Part shown: one piece after another, positions 52,129 through 61,618 of the stretch
Layout of the letters: each line of letters opens with the position of its first letter
Numbering within the stretch: the stretch's first letter is position 1
Source of the DNA: Desulfonauticus submarinus
Lineage (GTDB): Bacteria; Desulfobacterota; Desulfovibrionia; Desulfovibrionales; Desulfonatronovibrionaceae
Assembly: GCF_900104045.1 (NCBI RefSeq)
Contig: NZ_FNIN01000002.1
Coordinates: 248,001-312,000, forward strand
Length of the DNA stretch: 64,000 nt
Reading direction: 5' to 3'
Translations under genes and position numbers: made by a program
Notes under the pieces: generated by a model
What the model was told of the DNA's origin: nothing
Database searches by the model: none
What the model saw: only the letters and a program-made list of their open reading frames with translations

Positions 52129-53637
52129 CTATTTTTTAGGTAATGGGGCGCTGCCCATAATGTACTTTAAATCTTCGTCAGTAAAATATAAACCTGCTCC
52201 AGCAAAAAAAGACCTGTCATCTGATTTAGCAAAATCATCCATACCCGCGGTAAGATAAAAATTTCTTAATAGATATAAATTAGCACCTGCCTTTAAATGA
52301 GCCGGATCTTTATCATCAAAATCAAAAGCTTCAAAAAACAGTTTTACTCTATCATCCCACAAATAGTAATCCAAGCCAAGACCTCCAGTAGACTCAATAA
52401 TCCCTCCTCGTAAAACTAGATCATGAAAACGCTTAGCAATCTGTAAAGAAAATTTAAGCCCATCTTCTTCAGTCTCAGTTTTATGTTCCTCATAAGTATG
52501 CCATGTCCCACCATCTGTACGATATTTACGATATGTAGAAGTCTCTTCAGTTCTACCCTTTGGATCATCTACAATAGACAATAAGTAATATTTATCTGGT
52601 GATGGCTGAAGCTTTAAACTAACATATGACTTTATATCTCGACTTCTAGTCAAATATTCTGAATGGACATCAATAGAAGTTTTAAATTTATCTTGTTTAC
52701 TCAAATATTTATTTAACCCCTCTAAAGTTTTGTCTAAATTTTTTGCTGTAGTATCCTCATTTATAAGTTTACCTAAAGTCCCCTTGCCTTCTTCAATATT
52801 TTTAGCCACTGTTTTTAAAGAAGCTAAAGTTTGTTTTAAATCATCTCCCATTTCCTTATCTGTAAGAAGTTTTGCAACCACTCCTTCTCCTGTATTAGCT
52901 TTTGCTAGAAGCACATTCATTTTAGCCATAGCTTCTTTTAATTCTCTTGTTGCTACATCAAAATTATCTACTATTTTATCTAACTGTGATTTATTATTAC
53001 CGCTTAACTCTTTTAAATCCCTAGAAAACTCTCTAAAATTCTTTACAATAGCATTAATATTTTCCATATTTGTTTTAACCATTTTATTTAAACTAACCGC
53101 CATTTCTCTTAAATTTACAATTAAAAGTTTTAAATCTCTTTCCCCTTCTGGCCCGCCCAACACATTAGAAACACTTCTTGCCACTCTGCCAATATCATCT
53201 GCAATTTGTCCCACTTTTTGCATAAGTTCTCCCAGATCAGCTCCAGAATTAGAACGCGCAATAACTCCTCCCCTATTTAAAGAAGGATAAGTCGGACTTC
53301 CACTCCTTAACTCTATAAATTTATCTCCTAAAACACCCCTTGTCTTAATAAATGCCTCTGCATCTGCATAAACTTTGACATCTGGACGAAGGGCTAAAAT
53401 TACTTTAGCTCTATTATTATCTAAAACAATATCTTTTACTAAACCCACTTCTATTCCTGCAATCTCTACTGGGGCATTTTTTTTAAGCCCTGTAACATTG
53501 TCAAAATATACCTCTATGGTATACATATCAGAAGATACAAATTTACCTTTGCTTACTCTTGTAGTCATGTAGGCAAGAGCTATTAAAGAAATTAAAACAA
53601 AAATTCCTACCTTTATCTCCAATGAATAATTTTGCAT
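52129..53637 (-). CDS. mlaD: MlaD-like MCE protein with C-terminal barrel-like domain
   Basis: A 502-residue MCE protein anchored by one N-terminal span (residues 7-24: EIKVGIFVLISLIALAYM). The MCE domain (about 38-115) has VEVYFDNVTGLKKNAPVEIAG-type signature order. A coiled coil follows to about 310, and the final 190 residues alternate polar and hydrophobic strands with aromatic girdles (LGLDYYLWDDRVKLFFEAFD, NFYLTAGMDDFAKS). Typical MlaD is only about 180 residues; the extension suggests a beta-barrel-like end that may reach the outer membrane. It is the substrate-binding part of the lipid transport operon with mlaE and mlaF. Confidence 0.9.
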   Translation of the reverse strand: MQNYSLEIKVGIFVLISLIALAYMTTRVSKGKFVSSDMYTIEVYFDNVTGLKKNAPVEIAGIEVGLVKDIVLDNNRAKVILALRPDVKVYADAEAFIKTRGVLGDKFIELRSGSPTYPSLNRGGVIARSNSGADLGELMQKVGQIADDIGRVARSVSNVLGGPEGERDLKLLIVNLREMAVSLNKMVKTNMENINAIVKNFREFSRDLKELSGNNKSQLDKIVDNFDVATRELKEAMAKMNVLLAKANTGEGVVAKLLTDKEMGDDLKQTLASLKTVAKNIEEGKGTLGKLINEDTTAKNLDKTLEGLNKYLSKQDKFKTSIDVHSEYLTRSRDIKSYVSLKLQPSPDKYYLLSIVDDPKGRTEETSTYRKYRTDGGTWHTYEEHKTETEEDGLKFSLQIAKRFHDLVLRGGIIESTGGLGLDYYLWDDRVKLFFEAFDFDDKDPAHLKAGANLYLLRNFYLTAGMDDFAKSDDRSFFAGAGLYFTDEDLKYIMGSAPLPKK

Positions 53638-53697
53638 TTTCTAATCTCTCCCAATAAAAATCAAAGCGACAAAATACATATAAAGTACAATAATAAA

Positions 53698-54450
53698 CTA
53701 AACTACTCTAATAGGACCTTTTGCCCTTCCATGAATAAATTGCTGTACTACAGGATCATCCCAATGTTTTATTTCATCAGGGGTACCTGTGGCAATAATC
53801 TTTCCTTCATAAAGCATAAAAATAAAATCTGCTGTAGCCATAGTAGCAGGGATATCATGACTTATTACTACACAGGTGGCTCCAAATTCTTCTTTTGTCC
53901 GAACAATAAGCTCATTTATTGCTGCAGACATAACAGGATCTAATCCAGAGGTAGGTTCATCAAAAAGAACAATCTGCGGATCTAAAGCCAATGCTCTTGC
54001 TAAACCTACCCGTTTACGCATTCCTCCAGACAACTCTGAAGGCATTTTATATCCCATTCCTTTGAGCCCTACTTGAGCCAATTTCTCCTCAACTATTTCC
54101 ATTATTTCTTTATGCTTCTTTTTTGTATGTTCTTTTAAAGGAAAAGCTACATTTTCTGCTACAGTAAGAGAATCAAATAAAGCAGCCTCTTGGAAAAGCA
54201 TTCCAAATTTTTGTCTTACTGTAGCAAGCTCTCGTTCTGAAAGGGGAACAATATCTTGACCATCTATAATCACCTGCCCCTTATCTGGTTTTAGTAACCC
54301 TATAATATGTTTTAATAAAACACTTTTTCCACCACCGCTCTTGCCGATAATAACATTAACATTATCTTTATGTAAATTAAGATTCAGCCCTCTTAATACC
54401 TTTTGAGGCCCAAAACTCTTATGTACATCTTTTAAAACTATAATATCCAT
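53698..54450 (-). CDS. mlaF: MlaF-like lipid transport ATPase
   Basis: A 250-residue ABC ATPase. Walker A GKSGGGKSVLLKH (residues 37-49), Q-loop FGMLFQEAALFDSLTVAENV, signature LSGGMRKRVGLARAL and Walker B IVLFDEPTSGLDP, with GMRKRVGLARA being typical for MlaF/Mkl. It energises retrograde or anterograde phospholipid movement with MlaE and the MCE protein. It lies 60 bases ahead of the MCE gene and 32 after mlaE. Confidence 0.95.
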   Translation of the reverse strand: MDIIVLKDVHKSFGPQKVLRGLNLNLHKDNVNVIIGKSGGGKSVLLKHIIGLLKPDKGQVIIDGQDIVPLSERELATVRQKFGMLFQEAALFDSLTVAENVAFPLKEHTKKKHKEIMEIVEEKLAQVGLKGMGYKMPSELSGGMRKRVGLARALALDPQIVLFDEPTSGLDPVMSAAINELIVRTKEEFGATCVVISHDIPATMATADFIFMLYEGKIIATGTPDEIKHWDDPVVQQFIHGRAKGPIRVV

Positions 54451-54482
54451 TTTCTTTGCACTTAAATTTTATATTTTTAAAA

Positions 54483-55253
54483 TCAAAACATCAAAGCAGT
54501 TAATACATAATCAAACATTAAAATTAAAACAGAACCCAATACGACTGCTTGTGTAGTAGCTTTACCAACCCCTTCTGCACCACCTCTTGTATAAAATCCT
54601 TTATAACATCCCACCAAAGTAAAAATAAGTCCAAAACAAGCAGCCTTAATAAGGCCATTATACAAATCCTCAAAATCTACATATTCATAAATTTTATTTA
54701 AAAACAATCCACTATTAATACCCAACAATTTGACACCAACTAAATAGCCTCCAATGACTCCAACAAAATCACTTATCACAGTAAGCAAAGGAAGCATTAT
54801 TATCCCAGCCACAATCCTAGGAACTACTAAATATTGCACAGGGCTTATAGCCATTACAGTAAGAGCATCTATCTGTTCTGTAACTCTCATGGTGCCTATC
54901 TCAGCTGCAATAGCTGAACCTGCTCTTCCTGTTACCATTAAAGCGGTAATAACAGGCCCTAATTCTCTAGTCATAGATAAAGCAACAGTAGCTCCAACTA
55001 AGCTTTCTGCTGAAAACATACGGAAAGCATAATATGTCTGTAAGGCCAAAACCATACCAGTAAAAAGGCCTGTTAATAAAACCACAAATAAAGAATTTAC
55101 TCCAACAAATTCCATTTGTTTAATAAATAATCGAAATCTAAATGGTGGGCGAAACAACCAAATAAAACTCTGCAATAATAGCAAAAGCATTCTGCCCATC
55201 TCGCCAAGCATATTAAGTACGCTACGGCCCACCCAAGCAATCATTCTCAGCAT
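54483..55253 (-). CDS. mlaE: MlaE-like lipid transport permease
   Basis: A 256-residue membrane protein with five to six spans. Family markers are GMVLALQTYYAFRMFSAESL, TRELGPVITALMVTGRAGSA and EIGTMRVTEQIDALTVMAI, and the final segment LIFTLVGCYKGFYTRGGAEG. It forms the membrane channel of the Mla system with mlaF and the MCE protein. The gene begins 32 bases after the adenylate cyclase ends, so the cyclase may share the transcript. Confidence 0.95.
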   Translation of the reverse strand: MLRMIAWVGRSVLNMLGEMGRMLLLLLQSFIWLFRPPFRFRLFIKQMEFVGVNSLFVVLLTGLFTGMVLALQTYYAFRMFSAESLVGATVALSMTRELGPVITALMVTGRAGSAIAAEIGTMRVTEQIDALTVMAISPVQYLVVPRIVAGIIMLPLLTVISDFVGVIGGYLVGVKLLGINSGLFLNKIYEYVDFEDLYNGLIKAACFGLIFTLVGCYKGFYTRGGAEGVGKATTQAVVLGSVLILMFDYVLTALMF

Positions 55254-55285
55254 AAATCTATTCCTAAAATTATATTTAGCTCTCT

Positions 55286-57490
55286 TTATTTAACTGTAAA
55301 AGTATATACCCCATCCCACTCTTTAGGAGGATTTGCCAACAAATAATTTAAACGGTTTATATACACATCAAGCAAATTATCTTCTGAAAAATTATTTTTT
55401 AATTTTTCTATAATTTCCTTAGCCTTGTTAAAATTTCCTTTATAATATAAGTCTAAAAATTTCAAATAGTCTTCCTTATAAGTACTAAAAAACATACTTT
55501 TTTCTTTAGTCAAAACTTCATAGATTCTAACTGGTTTAACTTTTCCTTTTACCCGTACCATATCTATTTCCCTTGTATTTATCTTATCTTTTACTAAATT
55601 ATAAGTGGATTCTGAAATTAAAATATTCGTACCATAGTACTTATTTAATCCCTCTAATCTAGAGGCTAAATTCACATTATCTCCCATTACAGTATAATCA
55701 AATCTATCTAATGATCCCATATTCCCCGCTACCATCTCTCCTGTATTTATCCCTATACCTATATTTAAAGATATATCTTTTTCATCTTTCCACCGTTTAT
55801 TTAATTCTTTTAAACGATTTAGCATCTTCAATGCCGCTTTACATGCAGCCAATGCATGGTCAGGATAATATAAGGGAGTTCCAAAAATTGCCATAATCGC
55901 ATCGCCAATATATTTATCTAAAAGTCCTTTTTCTGTTAAAACTATAGCTGTCATTTCTGTTAAATATTCATTTAACAAAGATACAAGTTCTTCTGGAGAA
56001 AGCTTCTCTGAAAGGGAAGTAAATCCTCTAATATCAGAGAACAGAACACTAAGTTCTCTCTTTTCTCCACCTAAACGTAAACTATCTGGAGATTTAACTA
56101 CCTGATCCACTACCTTTGGATCTAAATACTTACTAAATGCTTGTCTAAGTTGCCGCTTTTGCTTATCTGCAAACAAAATTCTATAAGTAATAAGTCCAAG
56201 ATAAGTTATAAGCAAACTAAGCAAAGGATATACTAAATTTAAGACATATAATTTTTTAACTAAAAAATAATAATTTACTGTCCAATAACTAAAAAAAACT
56301 CCAGCAACTACTAGCAAACTATAAAAAGGATTTAAAAAAAGAATAGCTACAGTTGCCAATATCCATAAAATCAAAATACTAAATAAATCAAATAAAGAAG
56401 CAAAAGAAGGTCGTGTTAAATAATCTCCCTTAAGAAGATTGTCCAAAGCAGTAGCTTGAATCTCAACGCCTGGGTAAGCTACTCCAAAAGGAGTTACTCT
56501 AAGATCATACACGCCAGGAGCAGTAACCCCAACTATAACATATTTCTGGTTTAAATTTTTAAAACTGATTTTGTTTTCCAAAACTTTCCAAGCAGGTATA
56601 TGGGAAATAGACTTTTCTCTTCCTCTAAAATTTAAATATAAAAAACACCTTTCATCTGTAGAAACAAACTTATCTTTTATCTTAACGCCCAATACTCCTG
56701 CCTTACCCACATAAATAAAACTTCCTCTTGCATCATCTGCCCTATACATTGCCACAGCTAATGGCTGAAAAAAATTTTTATTATATTTAATTGTTAATGG
56801 ATAACGCCTAAAAGTACCATCATCATCTGGAATTACATTAAAATAAGCTTCTTTTCCTGCTCCTTTTAAAATCAAAGGGATATTATGACGCACCTTTAAG
56901 GCTTTTGGAATAAATAACTTTGCCTTACTATCTTGAAAATAACGAATTCCACTATACTTAAAAGCCTTATCTAAATTTTGAAATTTTTCATCTTTAGTAG
57001 AAAAATTAAAATAATATCCCAAAATATGTTTGGATTTACATTTAGCAAATGTAGTGGCTAAATGTAAATCGGGGAGATTAGCCAATATCCTTTGTTTCAA
57101 AAAAGCAAACAACTCTTTATCTAATTTTTTACTTTGCTTTAACTTTTTAGTTAAATAAATCAATTCTCCTTGAACTCTATTTTTTTCAGGTTCAAAAAAA
57201 CTAATATCATAACCAACCACTTTAGGCTGAAAAGAATCTATTTTTTGCACTAACTTAGCCATAATATTTCTTGACCATGGCCATCTTCCAATCTTTTCCA
57301 AACTCTTTTCATCAATTGCCACAATTACTACTTTGCCAGATGATTCTATTTTCCCTCTTACTTGCATTTCTAAATCAAAAATCTTTAAATCCAAAAAATG
57401 TAAGAAAGAAGGATTTAAAAAATAAAGAAAAAATGAAAACAACAAGAATATAATGCTCAAAATTAAAAAAAACTTATTTTTTCTTAACAT
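55286..57490 (-). CDS. CHASE2-domain adenylate/guanylate cyclase
   Basis: A 734-residue membrane class III cyclase from the ATG at 57490, chosen for its GAGGAA RBS. A leading TTG at 57502 would add four residues. One N-terminal span precedes a large periplasmic CHASE2 domain (about 35-370) with VVIVAIDEKSLEKIGRWPW, then three spans close together (about 370-445). The cyclase core has metal site LSVLFSDIRGFTSLSEK, DKYIGDAIMAIFGTP and GINTGEMVAGNMGS, and ends with a helical tail. It makes cAMP or cGMP in response to an extracytoplasmic signal. The Mla genes follow. Confidence 0.93.
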   Translation of the reverse strand: MLRKNKFFLILSIIFLLFSFFLYFLNPSFLHFLDLKIFDLEMQVRGKIESSGKVVIVAIDEKSLEKIGRWPWSRNIMAKLVQKIDSFQPKVVGYDISFFEPEKNRVQGELIYLTKKLKQSKKLDKELFAFLKQRILANLPDLHLATTFAKCKSKHILGYYFNFSTKDEKFQNLDKAFKYSGIRYFQDSKAKLFIPKALKVRHNIPLILKGAGKEAYFNVIPDDDGTFRRYPLTIKYNKNFFQPLAVAMYRADDARGSFIYVGKAGVLGVKIKDKFVSTDERCFLYLNFRGREKSISHIPAWKVLENKISFKNLNQKYVIVGVTAPGVYDLRVTPFGVAYPGVEIQATALDNLLKGDYLTRPSFASLFDLFSILILWILATVAILFLNPFYSLLVVAGVFFSYWTVNYYFLVKKLYVLNLVYPLLSLLITYLGLITYRILFADKQKRQLRQAFSKYLDPKVVDQVVKSPDSLRLGGEKRELSVLFSDIRGFTSLSEKLSPEELVSLLNEYLTEMTAIVLTEKGLLDKYIGDAIMAIFGTPLYYPDHALAACKAALKMLNRLKELNKRWKDEKDISLNIGIGINTGEMVAGNMGSLDRFDYTVMGDNVNLASRLEGLNKYYGTNILISESTYNLVKDKINTREIDMVRVKGKVKPVRIYEVLTKEKSMFFSTYKEDYLKFLDLYYKGNFNKAKEIIEKLKNNFSEDNLLDVYINRLNYLLANPPKEWDGVYTFTVK

Positions 57491-57576
57491 ATTTCCTCGC
57501 AATTAAACCTGTTAGAAAGCTAAAGCTCTCTTAAAATTATTACCCTCCTCTTTCATATTTCACACCTTTTTATCAA

Positions 57577-58128
57577 TTATTCTTCTACTTCTGGTTCGGC
57601 TTCAAATTGAGATTCAAACCATATAGAGTCTTTATTTTTTACAGGAAGCTGAATTGCTTGAATCTTCTGTAAAAAATTAAATAATTCAAATAAAAAGTCT
57701 TCCCCTCCCTCCCATTCTTTGGCAAAATAATTAACAATTTTTCCATTTCTCAATTCCATTCTGACTACTGCCCTGCCAGGTACATTAATATCTTCTCTCT
57801 CCCATAAACCATTTAAAATAGATTTAATTAAAGAAAGCAATGCTTGTAATTCTTTATCTTGTAAAGGTATCTTAGTGGTTTTTTCTATTCCTGGAGGTAA
57901 TTTAGAAACTCCATCTAATCCTAAACCAAGATTTTGCTCTAACTGTTCTCTTAATATCTGCATCTTTAAACGATAATTATAAAGCTCTAGCTCCATAACT
58001 TTTTGTTTAGGGCGCACAATATCAATTATTTTTGCAAGTTCTTTAGAATTTGTAGTAAGTAAAATTAAATGAAAACATATAGATAGCAATATTGCTAATA
58101 AAAAATGCCAGTTAATCTTTTCGTCCAT
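57577..58128 (-). CDS. TonB/TolA-like membrane-anchored protein
   Basis: A 183-residue protein with an N-terminal membrane anchor (residues about 6-25: NWHFLLAILLSICFHLILLT), a periplasmic coiled segment, and a C-terminal part LWEREDINVPGRAVVRMELR followed by an alpha/beta end, like TonB or TolA C-terminal domains. The usual Pro-rich linker is absent and the C-terminus is acidic (EAEPEVEE). It overlaps the HD gene by 17 bases. No TonB-dependent receptor is in the window; transport of force across the envelope is an inference. Confidence 0.6.
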   Translation of the reverse strand: MDEKINWHFLLAILLSICFHLILLTTNSKELAKIIDIVRPKQKVMELELYNYRLKMQILREQLEQNLGLGLDGVSKLPPGIEKTTKIPLQDKELQALLSLIKSILNGLWEREDINVPGRAVVRMELRNGKIVNYFAKEWEGGEDFLFELFNFLQKIQAIQLPVKNKDSIWFESQFEAEPEVEE

Positions 58129-58702
58129 TTTTTTGCTCCCACCATGAGGAATCTTTAATCTGAAACCACCAATCTGTATGATCTGTTTTTATAATCTGTG
58201 TAGCTAATATCTTTGCTTCTTTGCTCCGAAGACGTTTTACTGCACAATCAATCCACTTTTTTGCATATTGATTTCCCAAATCCAACTCTTCTTTTAAATT
58301 TAAAATAAGGTCAAGCTGATCTGCATCGTGAGCAAGTATTGCTTCTACAGACAAAACATTTTCAAGATCATCAAAAAGCTCTAATATTTCTTGGGAGAAG
58401 TGAATACCTGACAAAGCATCTGCTAAAGCATCTCTAGATCTTGCCTGGTTATATATCTTATTAACATAATTAAAATCCCCACATCTTGCCTCTGAGAAGT
58501 CATGAAATAAGCACATTATTGCGGTTTTATAAGCATCTGCCCCTACGATTTTGGCCAAGGAAAAGCCTATAATTGCGGTCCTAAAAGAATGTTCGGCCAC
58601 ATTTTCTTTACCTGTACCTAAAAACTGATATCCACTACGTGGTGTTTTTTTTAACATGCCAGCTTCAAAGAAAAAATCAACTAACCTTTTCAATTCATCC
58701 AT
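58112..58702 (-). CDS. HD-domain phosphohydrolase (YfbR/HDDC2-like)
   Basis: A 196-residue soluble hydrolase from the ATG at 58702, which has GGAGG five bases upstream. An ATG at 58714 adds four residues. The metal site is standard: VAEHSFRTA, MCLFHDFSEARCGDF (HD) and a distal LAHDADQLD. This order matches the YfbR/HDDC2 group of 5'-deoxynucleotidases. It heads the HD-TonB-like pair and lies 45 bases downstream of argJ. Confidence 0.88.
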   Translation of the reverse strand: MDELKRLVDFFFEAGMLKKTPRSGYQFLGTGKENVAEHSFRTAIIGFSLAKIVGADAYKTAIMCLFHDFSEARCGDFNYVNKIYNQARSRDALADALSGIHFSQEILELFDDLENVLSVEAILAHDADQLDLILNLKEELDLGNQYAKKWIDCAVKRLRSKEAKILATQIIKTDHTDWWFQIKDSSWWEQKNGRKD

Positions 58703-58747
58703 CCTATCCTCCATCTTAAATACATCTTAAAATACAAGATGTTGCAT

Positions 58748-59926
58748 TTAACTCCTATAACTTCCATTCAATTTTACATAATCAAAAGTTAAATCAGAAA
58801 ACAAAATAAAGTATTCTTCTTCTCCTGCTCCCAAATCAATAACCAAATCTAATTCTTTCTTTTGCATATATCCTTGCAACCAAACGTCTATATCTTCTAA
58901 TTTTGCCACTCCACATCCAAATACTTCTATGTCTCCAAAAAATAATCTAATCTTTTGAGGATCAAACGAGGCATTACTTCTACCCAAAGCAGCCACAATC
59001 CTACCCCAATTAGGGTCTTCACCAAAAAAAGCTGTTTTAACAAGAGGTGAAGTAGCAATAGTTGTGGCAATATTTCTGGCATCTTGTCTAGTCTTAGCCT
59101 TTTTTATAGTAAGCTTTATGATTTTACTTGCCCCTTCTCCATCTTGAACAATTAAACGAGCCAATTCAAAACAAATTTCTTTTACGGCCTTTTTCAATCT
59201 ATATAAATCATCTTCACAAAAACTTCCCTTTACTTTTCCACTAGACAAAGCCAAAACAGTGTCATTGGTTGAAGTATCTCCATCAACACAAATTCTATTA
59301 AAACTCGTTTCTACTGCTTCTACCAAACACGACTGCCACCAACTTCTATCCACCTCAGCATCACACAAAATAAAACCAAGCATAGTTGCCATATTAGGAG
59401 CAATCATGCCTGCTCCTTTTGCCAAACCAAGCAGATGCACCTCTTTATTATCTAATGTTAAACATTTTGAAACCAGTTTTGGATATTTGTCTGTGGTCAT
59501 AATCGCCCTAGCTACTTTCCCAACATCTACTTTTCCTAAATTTTCTCTTAACTCTAAAATGGCCTTTTCCCATTTTTTTAAATCAAAAAACTCTCCAATT
59601 ACTCCTGTAGAGGCAGGCAAAATAAATTCTGGGGATATTTCTAAAGTTTTACTCAATAAACGCAAAGTTTCTTCACAGTCCTGAATCCCCTTTTCCCCTG
59701 TGCAAGCATTTGCTTGCCCTGCATTTATTAAAATAGCATTTATTAGATTGCACTGAGAAATATGTTTTTTAGCTACTAGCACCGGGGCAGCTTGAAAAAC
59801 ATTTTGCGTAAACACTCCAGCAGGTACCGCCCCCTCAGGAGCATAAATTAAAGCCAAATCATCTCTATCTTGATATTTGAAACTACCTTGAGCAGTAGAA
59901 AATAAAAAACCTTTAGGCACCTTCAT
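58748..59926 (-). CDS. argJ: Bifunctional ornithine acetyltransferase / N-acetylglutamate synthase
   Basis: A 392-residue enzyme that recycles acetyl groups from N-acetylornithine to glutamate in arginine synthesis. The autocleavage site is KGAGMIAPNMATMLGFILCD, giving alpha and beta chains before the Thr. Other markers are ILINAGQANACTGEKG, CVDGDTSTNDTVLALSSGK and GEDPNWGRIVAALGRS. Length is typical (about 390-410). The RBS AAGGAG precedes the start. It is away from argD (18441). Confidence 0.97.
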   Translation of the reverse strand: MKVPKGFLFSTAQGSFKYQDRDDLALIYAPEGAVPAGVFTQNVFQAAPVLVAKKHISQCNLINAILINAGQANACTGEKGIQDCEETLRLLSKTLEISPEFILPASTGVIGEFFDLKKWEKAILELRENLGKVDVGKVARAIMTTDKYPKLVSKCLTLDNKEVHLLGLAKGAGMIAPNMATMLGFILCDAEVDRSWWQSCLVEAVETSFNRICVDGDTSTNDTVLALSSGKVKGSFCEDDLYRLKKAVKEICFELARLIVQDGEGASKIIKLTIKKAKTRQDARNIATTIATSPLVKTAFFGEDPNWGRIVAALGRSNASFDPQKIRLFFGDIEVFGCGVAKLEDIDVWLQGYMQKKELDLVIDLGAGEEEYFILFSDLTFDYVKLNGSYRS

Positions 59927-59953
59927 ATCTCTCTCCTTTTAAAAATAAATTTG

Positions 59954-59982
59954 ACTTTATGTCAGACTAAAAATAAACGCAA
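59954..59982 (-). promoter_or_regulatory. Probable promoter for argJ
   Basis: On the minus strand TTGCGT (complement of 59977-59982), a 17-base spacer and TAAAGT (59954-59959) put the transcription start about 20 bases before the argJ ATG. No arginine-regulator box was recognisable. Confidence 0.4.
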
Positions 59983-60060
59983 ATGCAATAACCTCTGTTT
60001 AGTTGAATCCTTAAACGAAAAAATAAAGTTAAACATTAAACCCTGCAAAAGGGGAAAATA

Positions 60061-60813
60061 ATGTTAATCCAATTTATTGGCGTTGGCGAAGCGTTTGATG
60101 AACAACAAAACAACACCTCTATTTTTATTCAAACAAATAACCTCTCTATTCTTTTAGACTGTGGTTTTACTGCTGCCTCTTCTTTCTGGGCTTTAAATCC
60201 AAAGCCTCTACTACTAGATGCACTTTTTATCTCTCATTTGCATGGAGACCATTGCTTTGGAGTTCCTCATTTACTCCTGCGTTTCTATGAACACAGACGA
60301 ACTAAGGAACTGCATATTATTGGAAGCATTGGTCTAAAAAATCATATTTTACAATTAATGGACATGTCCTATCCTAATCTAAAAAATAAACTCACCTTTT
60401 CTCTTATTTTCCATGAGCTTAACCCGGACCAAACTTTTAATTTAAAAAACACAAATCTTATTACACTACAAACCAACCACTCTATACCTTGCCTAGGCTT
60501 GGGCATAGAAAATAAAGGTAAAAAATTTTATTATTCAGGGGATGGAGTTCCAAGTCAAACTGCCATAGAATTTTGTAATTATGCTGAGTTTATTGTCTTA
60601 GAAACATATAAGATAAATGAAAATATACCTGGACACAATTCTATTTTAAACGCCTTTAACATTGCTAAAAAAACAAAATGTCAACAGCTAGCACTTGTAC
60701 ACTTAAATAGAAATGAGAGACAAAATTTACCAAAAATATTGGAACTATTTCAAACTACTGCATTAAAAACAAAGATTGTCTTACCCTCTGCGGGGAGTAT
60801 ATTTTTTGTTTAA
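60061..60813 (+). CDS. RNase Z-like MBL-fold protein
   Basis: A 250-residue metallo-beta-lactamase-fold hydrolase. The motif SHLHGDHCFGVPHLL is near residue 62, followed by TLQTNHSIPCLGLGIENKGK, YSGDG and a final HLNRNERQ. The start IQFIGVGEAFDEQQNNTS resembles the RNase Z/ElaC branch. The flexible exosite arm is not obvious, so either a short RNase Z or a related phosphodiesterase is possible. It is divergent from argJ and converges on the unknown protein at 60841. Confidence 0.75.
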   Translation: MLIQFIGVGEAFDEQQNNTSIFIQTNNLSILLDCGFTAASSFWALNPKPLLLDALFISHLHGDHCFGVPHLLLRFYEHRRTKELHIIGSIGLKNHILQLMDMSYPNLKNKLTFSLIFHELNPDQTFNLKNTNLITLQTNHSIPCLGLGIENKGKKFYYSGDGVPSQTAIEFCNYAEFIVLETYKINENIPGHNSILNAFNIAKKTKCQQLALVHLNRNERQNLPKILELFQTTALKTKIVLPSAGSIFFV

Positions 60814-60840
60814 ATCTATTTTGGCTTTACCTAACCCTTA

Positions 60841-61617
60841 TCATAAATAGGCCTGGGCGATTAAAGATAAGTCATCATAAGAAAATCCTTTTTTTAGACC
60901 TACACATAATTCTGCAGACACTTTCATCTTGTTCCTAGTATGGAAAATAATTTCTTTTTTCTGAAGATTAAGCCTATATTTTACAAAATCATATTCAAAG
61001 CCATCTACAATTAAAGAAAGACCCTCAGCAAAATATAAAGACCTTACATATTCAAGACAATCACGCAACTTATCGTGTTCTACTCTTCTTTCCAAAAAAT
61101 TATACACCATAAGATTTATCATTAATTTTTCTGGATCCATACGATGATCTATATTGAGAAAGCGTTCTTTTTTAAAGTTAGATAAATGTATATTAGCCAC
61201 AACTTCTTTTGCTGCTTGAATTATCTTTTGCTCATAAATAAGAGATAAAGGATACTTAGAAATAAATCTAATAAGAACTTTTTGAGGATTCTCTCTAGTA
61301 GCCATGCCTAAAATAGAGATAGACATTAACGTTAATTTTTTTTCTAGATCCTCTAAAAAATTATTTCGCTTTACTTTAGCTAACTCTAAACATTGCTTAG
61401 CATCTAATTTAGACTTAAGTAATTTCAGCAAAAACTTAATATATGGTTCTGTAGTTAAATTAAGTTCATCTTCTAAAACATTTCTACGAGAAAAAATTTT
61501 AGCCAAAGAAAGCCAATAGACAACGACTCCTTCTAAAGGCATTTCAACTAAATCAAAGTCTTTTGCAGGACGCTGTTTAATAGAATATTCTTTTTTTAAT
61601 AAAAAAAATTTTTTCAT
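60841..61617 (-). CDS. Unknown protein co-encoded with RdgC
   Basis: A 258-residue, mostly helical soluble protein. Visible features are a basic N-terminus (KKFFLLKKEYSIKQRPAKDF), a Lys/Leu-rich centre, one KERFLNIDHRMDPEKLMINL stretch and a C-terminal strand pair (DFVKYRLNLQKKEIIFHTR). I do not recognise a family, and there are no Cys clusters or Walker motifs. Its start lies one base after the rdgC stop, so the two are tightly co-translated. A joint role in recombination or DNA-end binding is inferred only from this link. Confidence 0.6.
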   Translation of the reverse strand: MKKFFLLKKEYSIKQRPAKDFDLVEMPLEGVVVYWLSLAKIFSRRNVLEDELNLTTEPYIKFLLKLLKSKLDAKQCLELAKVKRNNFLEDLEKKLTLMSISILGMATRENPQKVLIRFISKYPLSLIYEQKIIQAAKEVVANIHLSNFKKERFLNIDHRMDPEKLMINLMVYNFLERRVEHDKLRDCLEYVRSLYFAEGLSLIVDGFEYDFVKYRLNLQKKEIIFHTRNKMKVSAELCVGLKKGFSYDDLSLIAQAYL

Positions 61618-61618
61618 T

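Noticed and set aside
52730-53290. 186-codon plus-strand frame inside the MCE gene
   Set aside because: It is antisense to the coiled-coil part of the MCE protein, is Ser/Leu-rich and has no RBS or family features.
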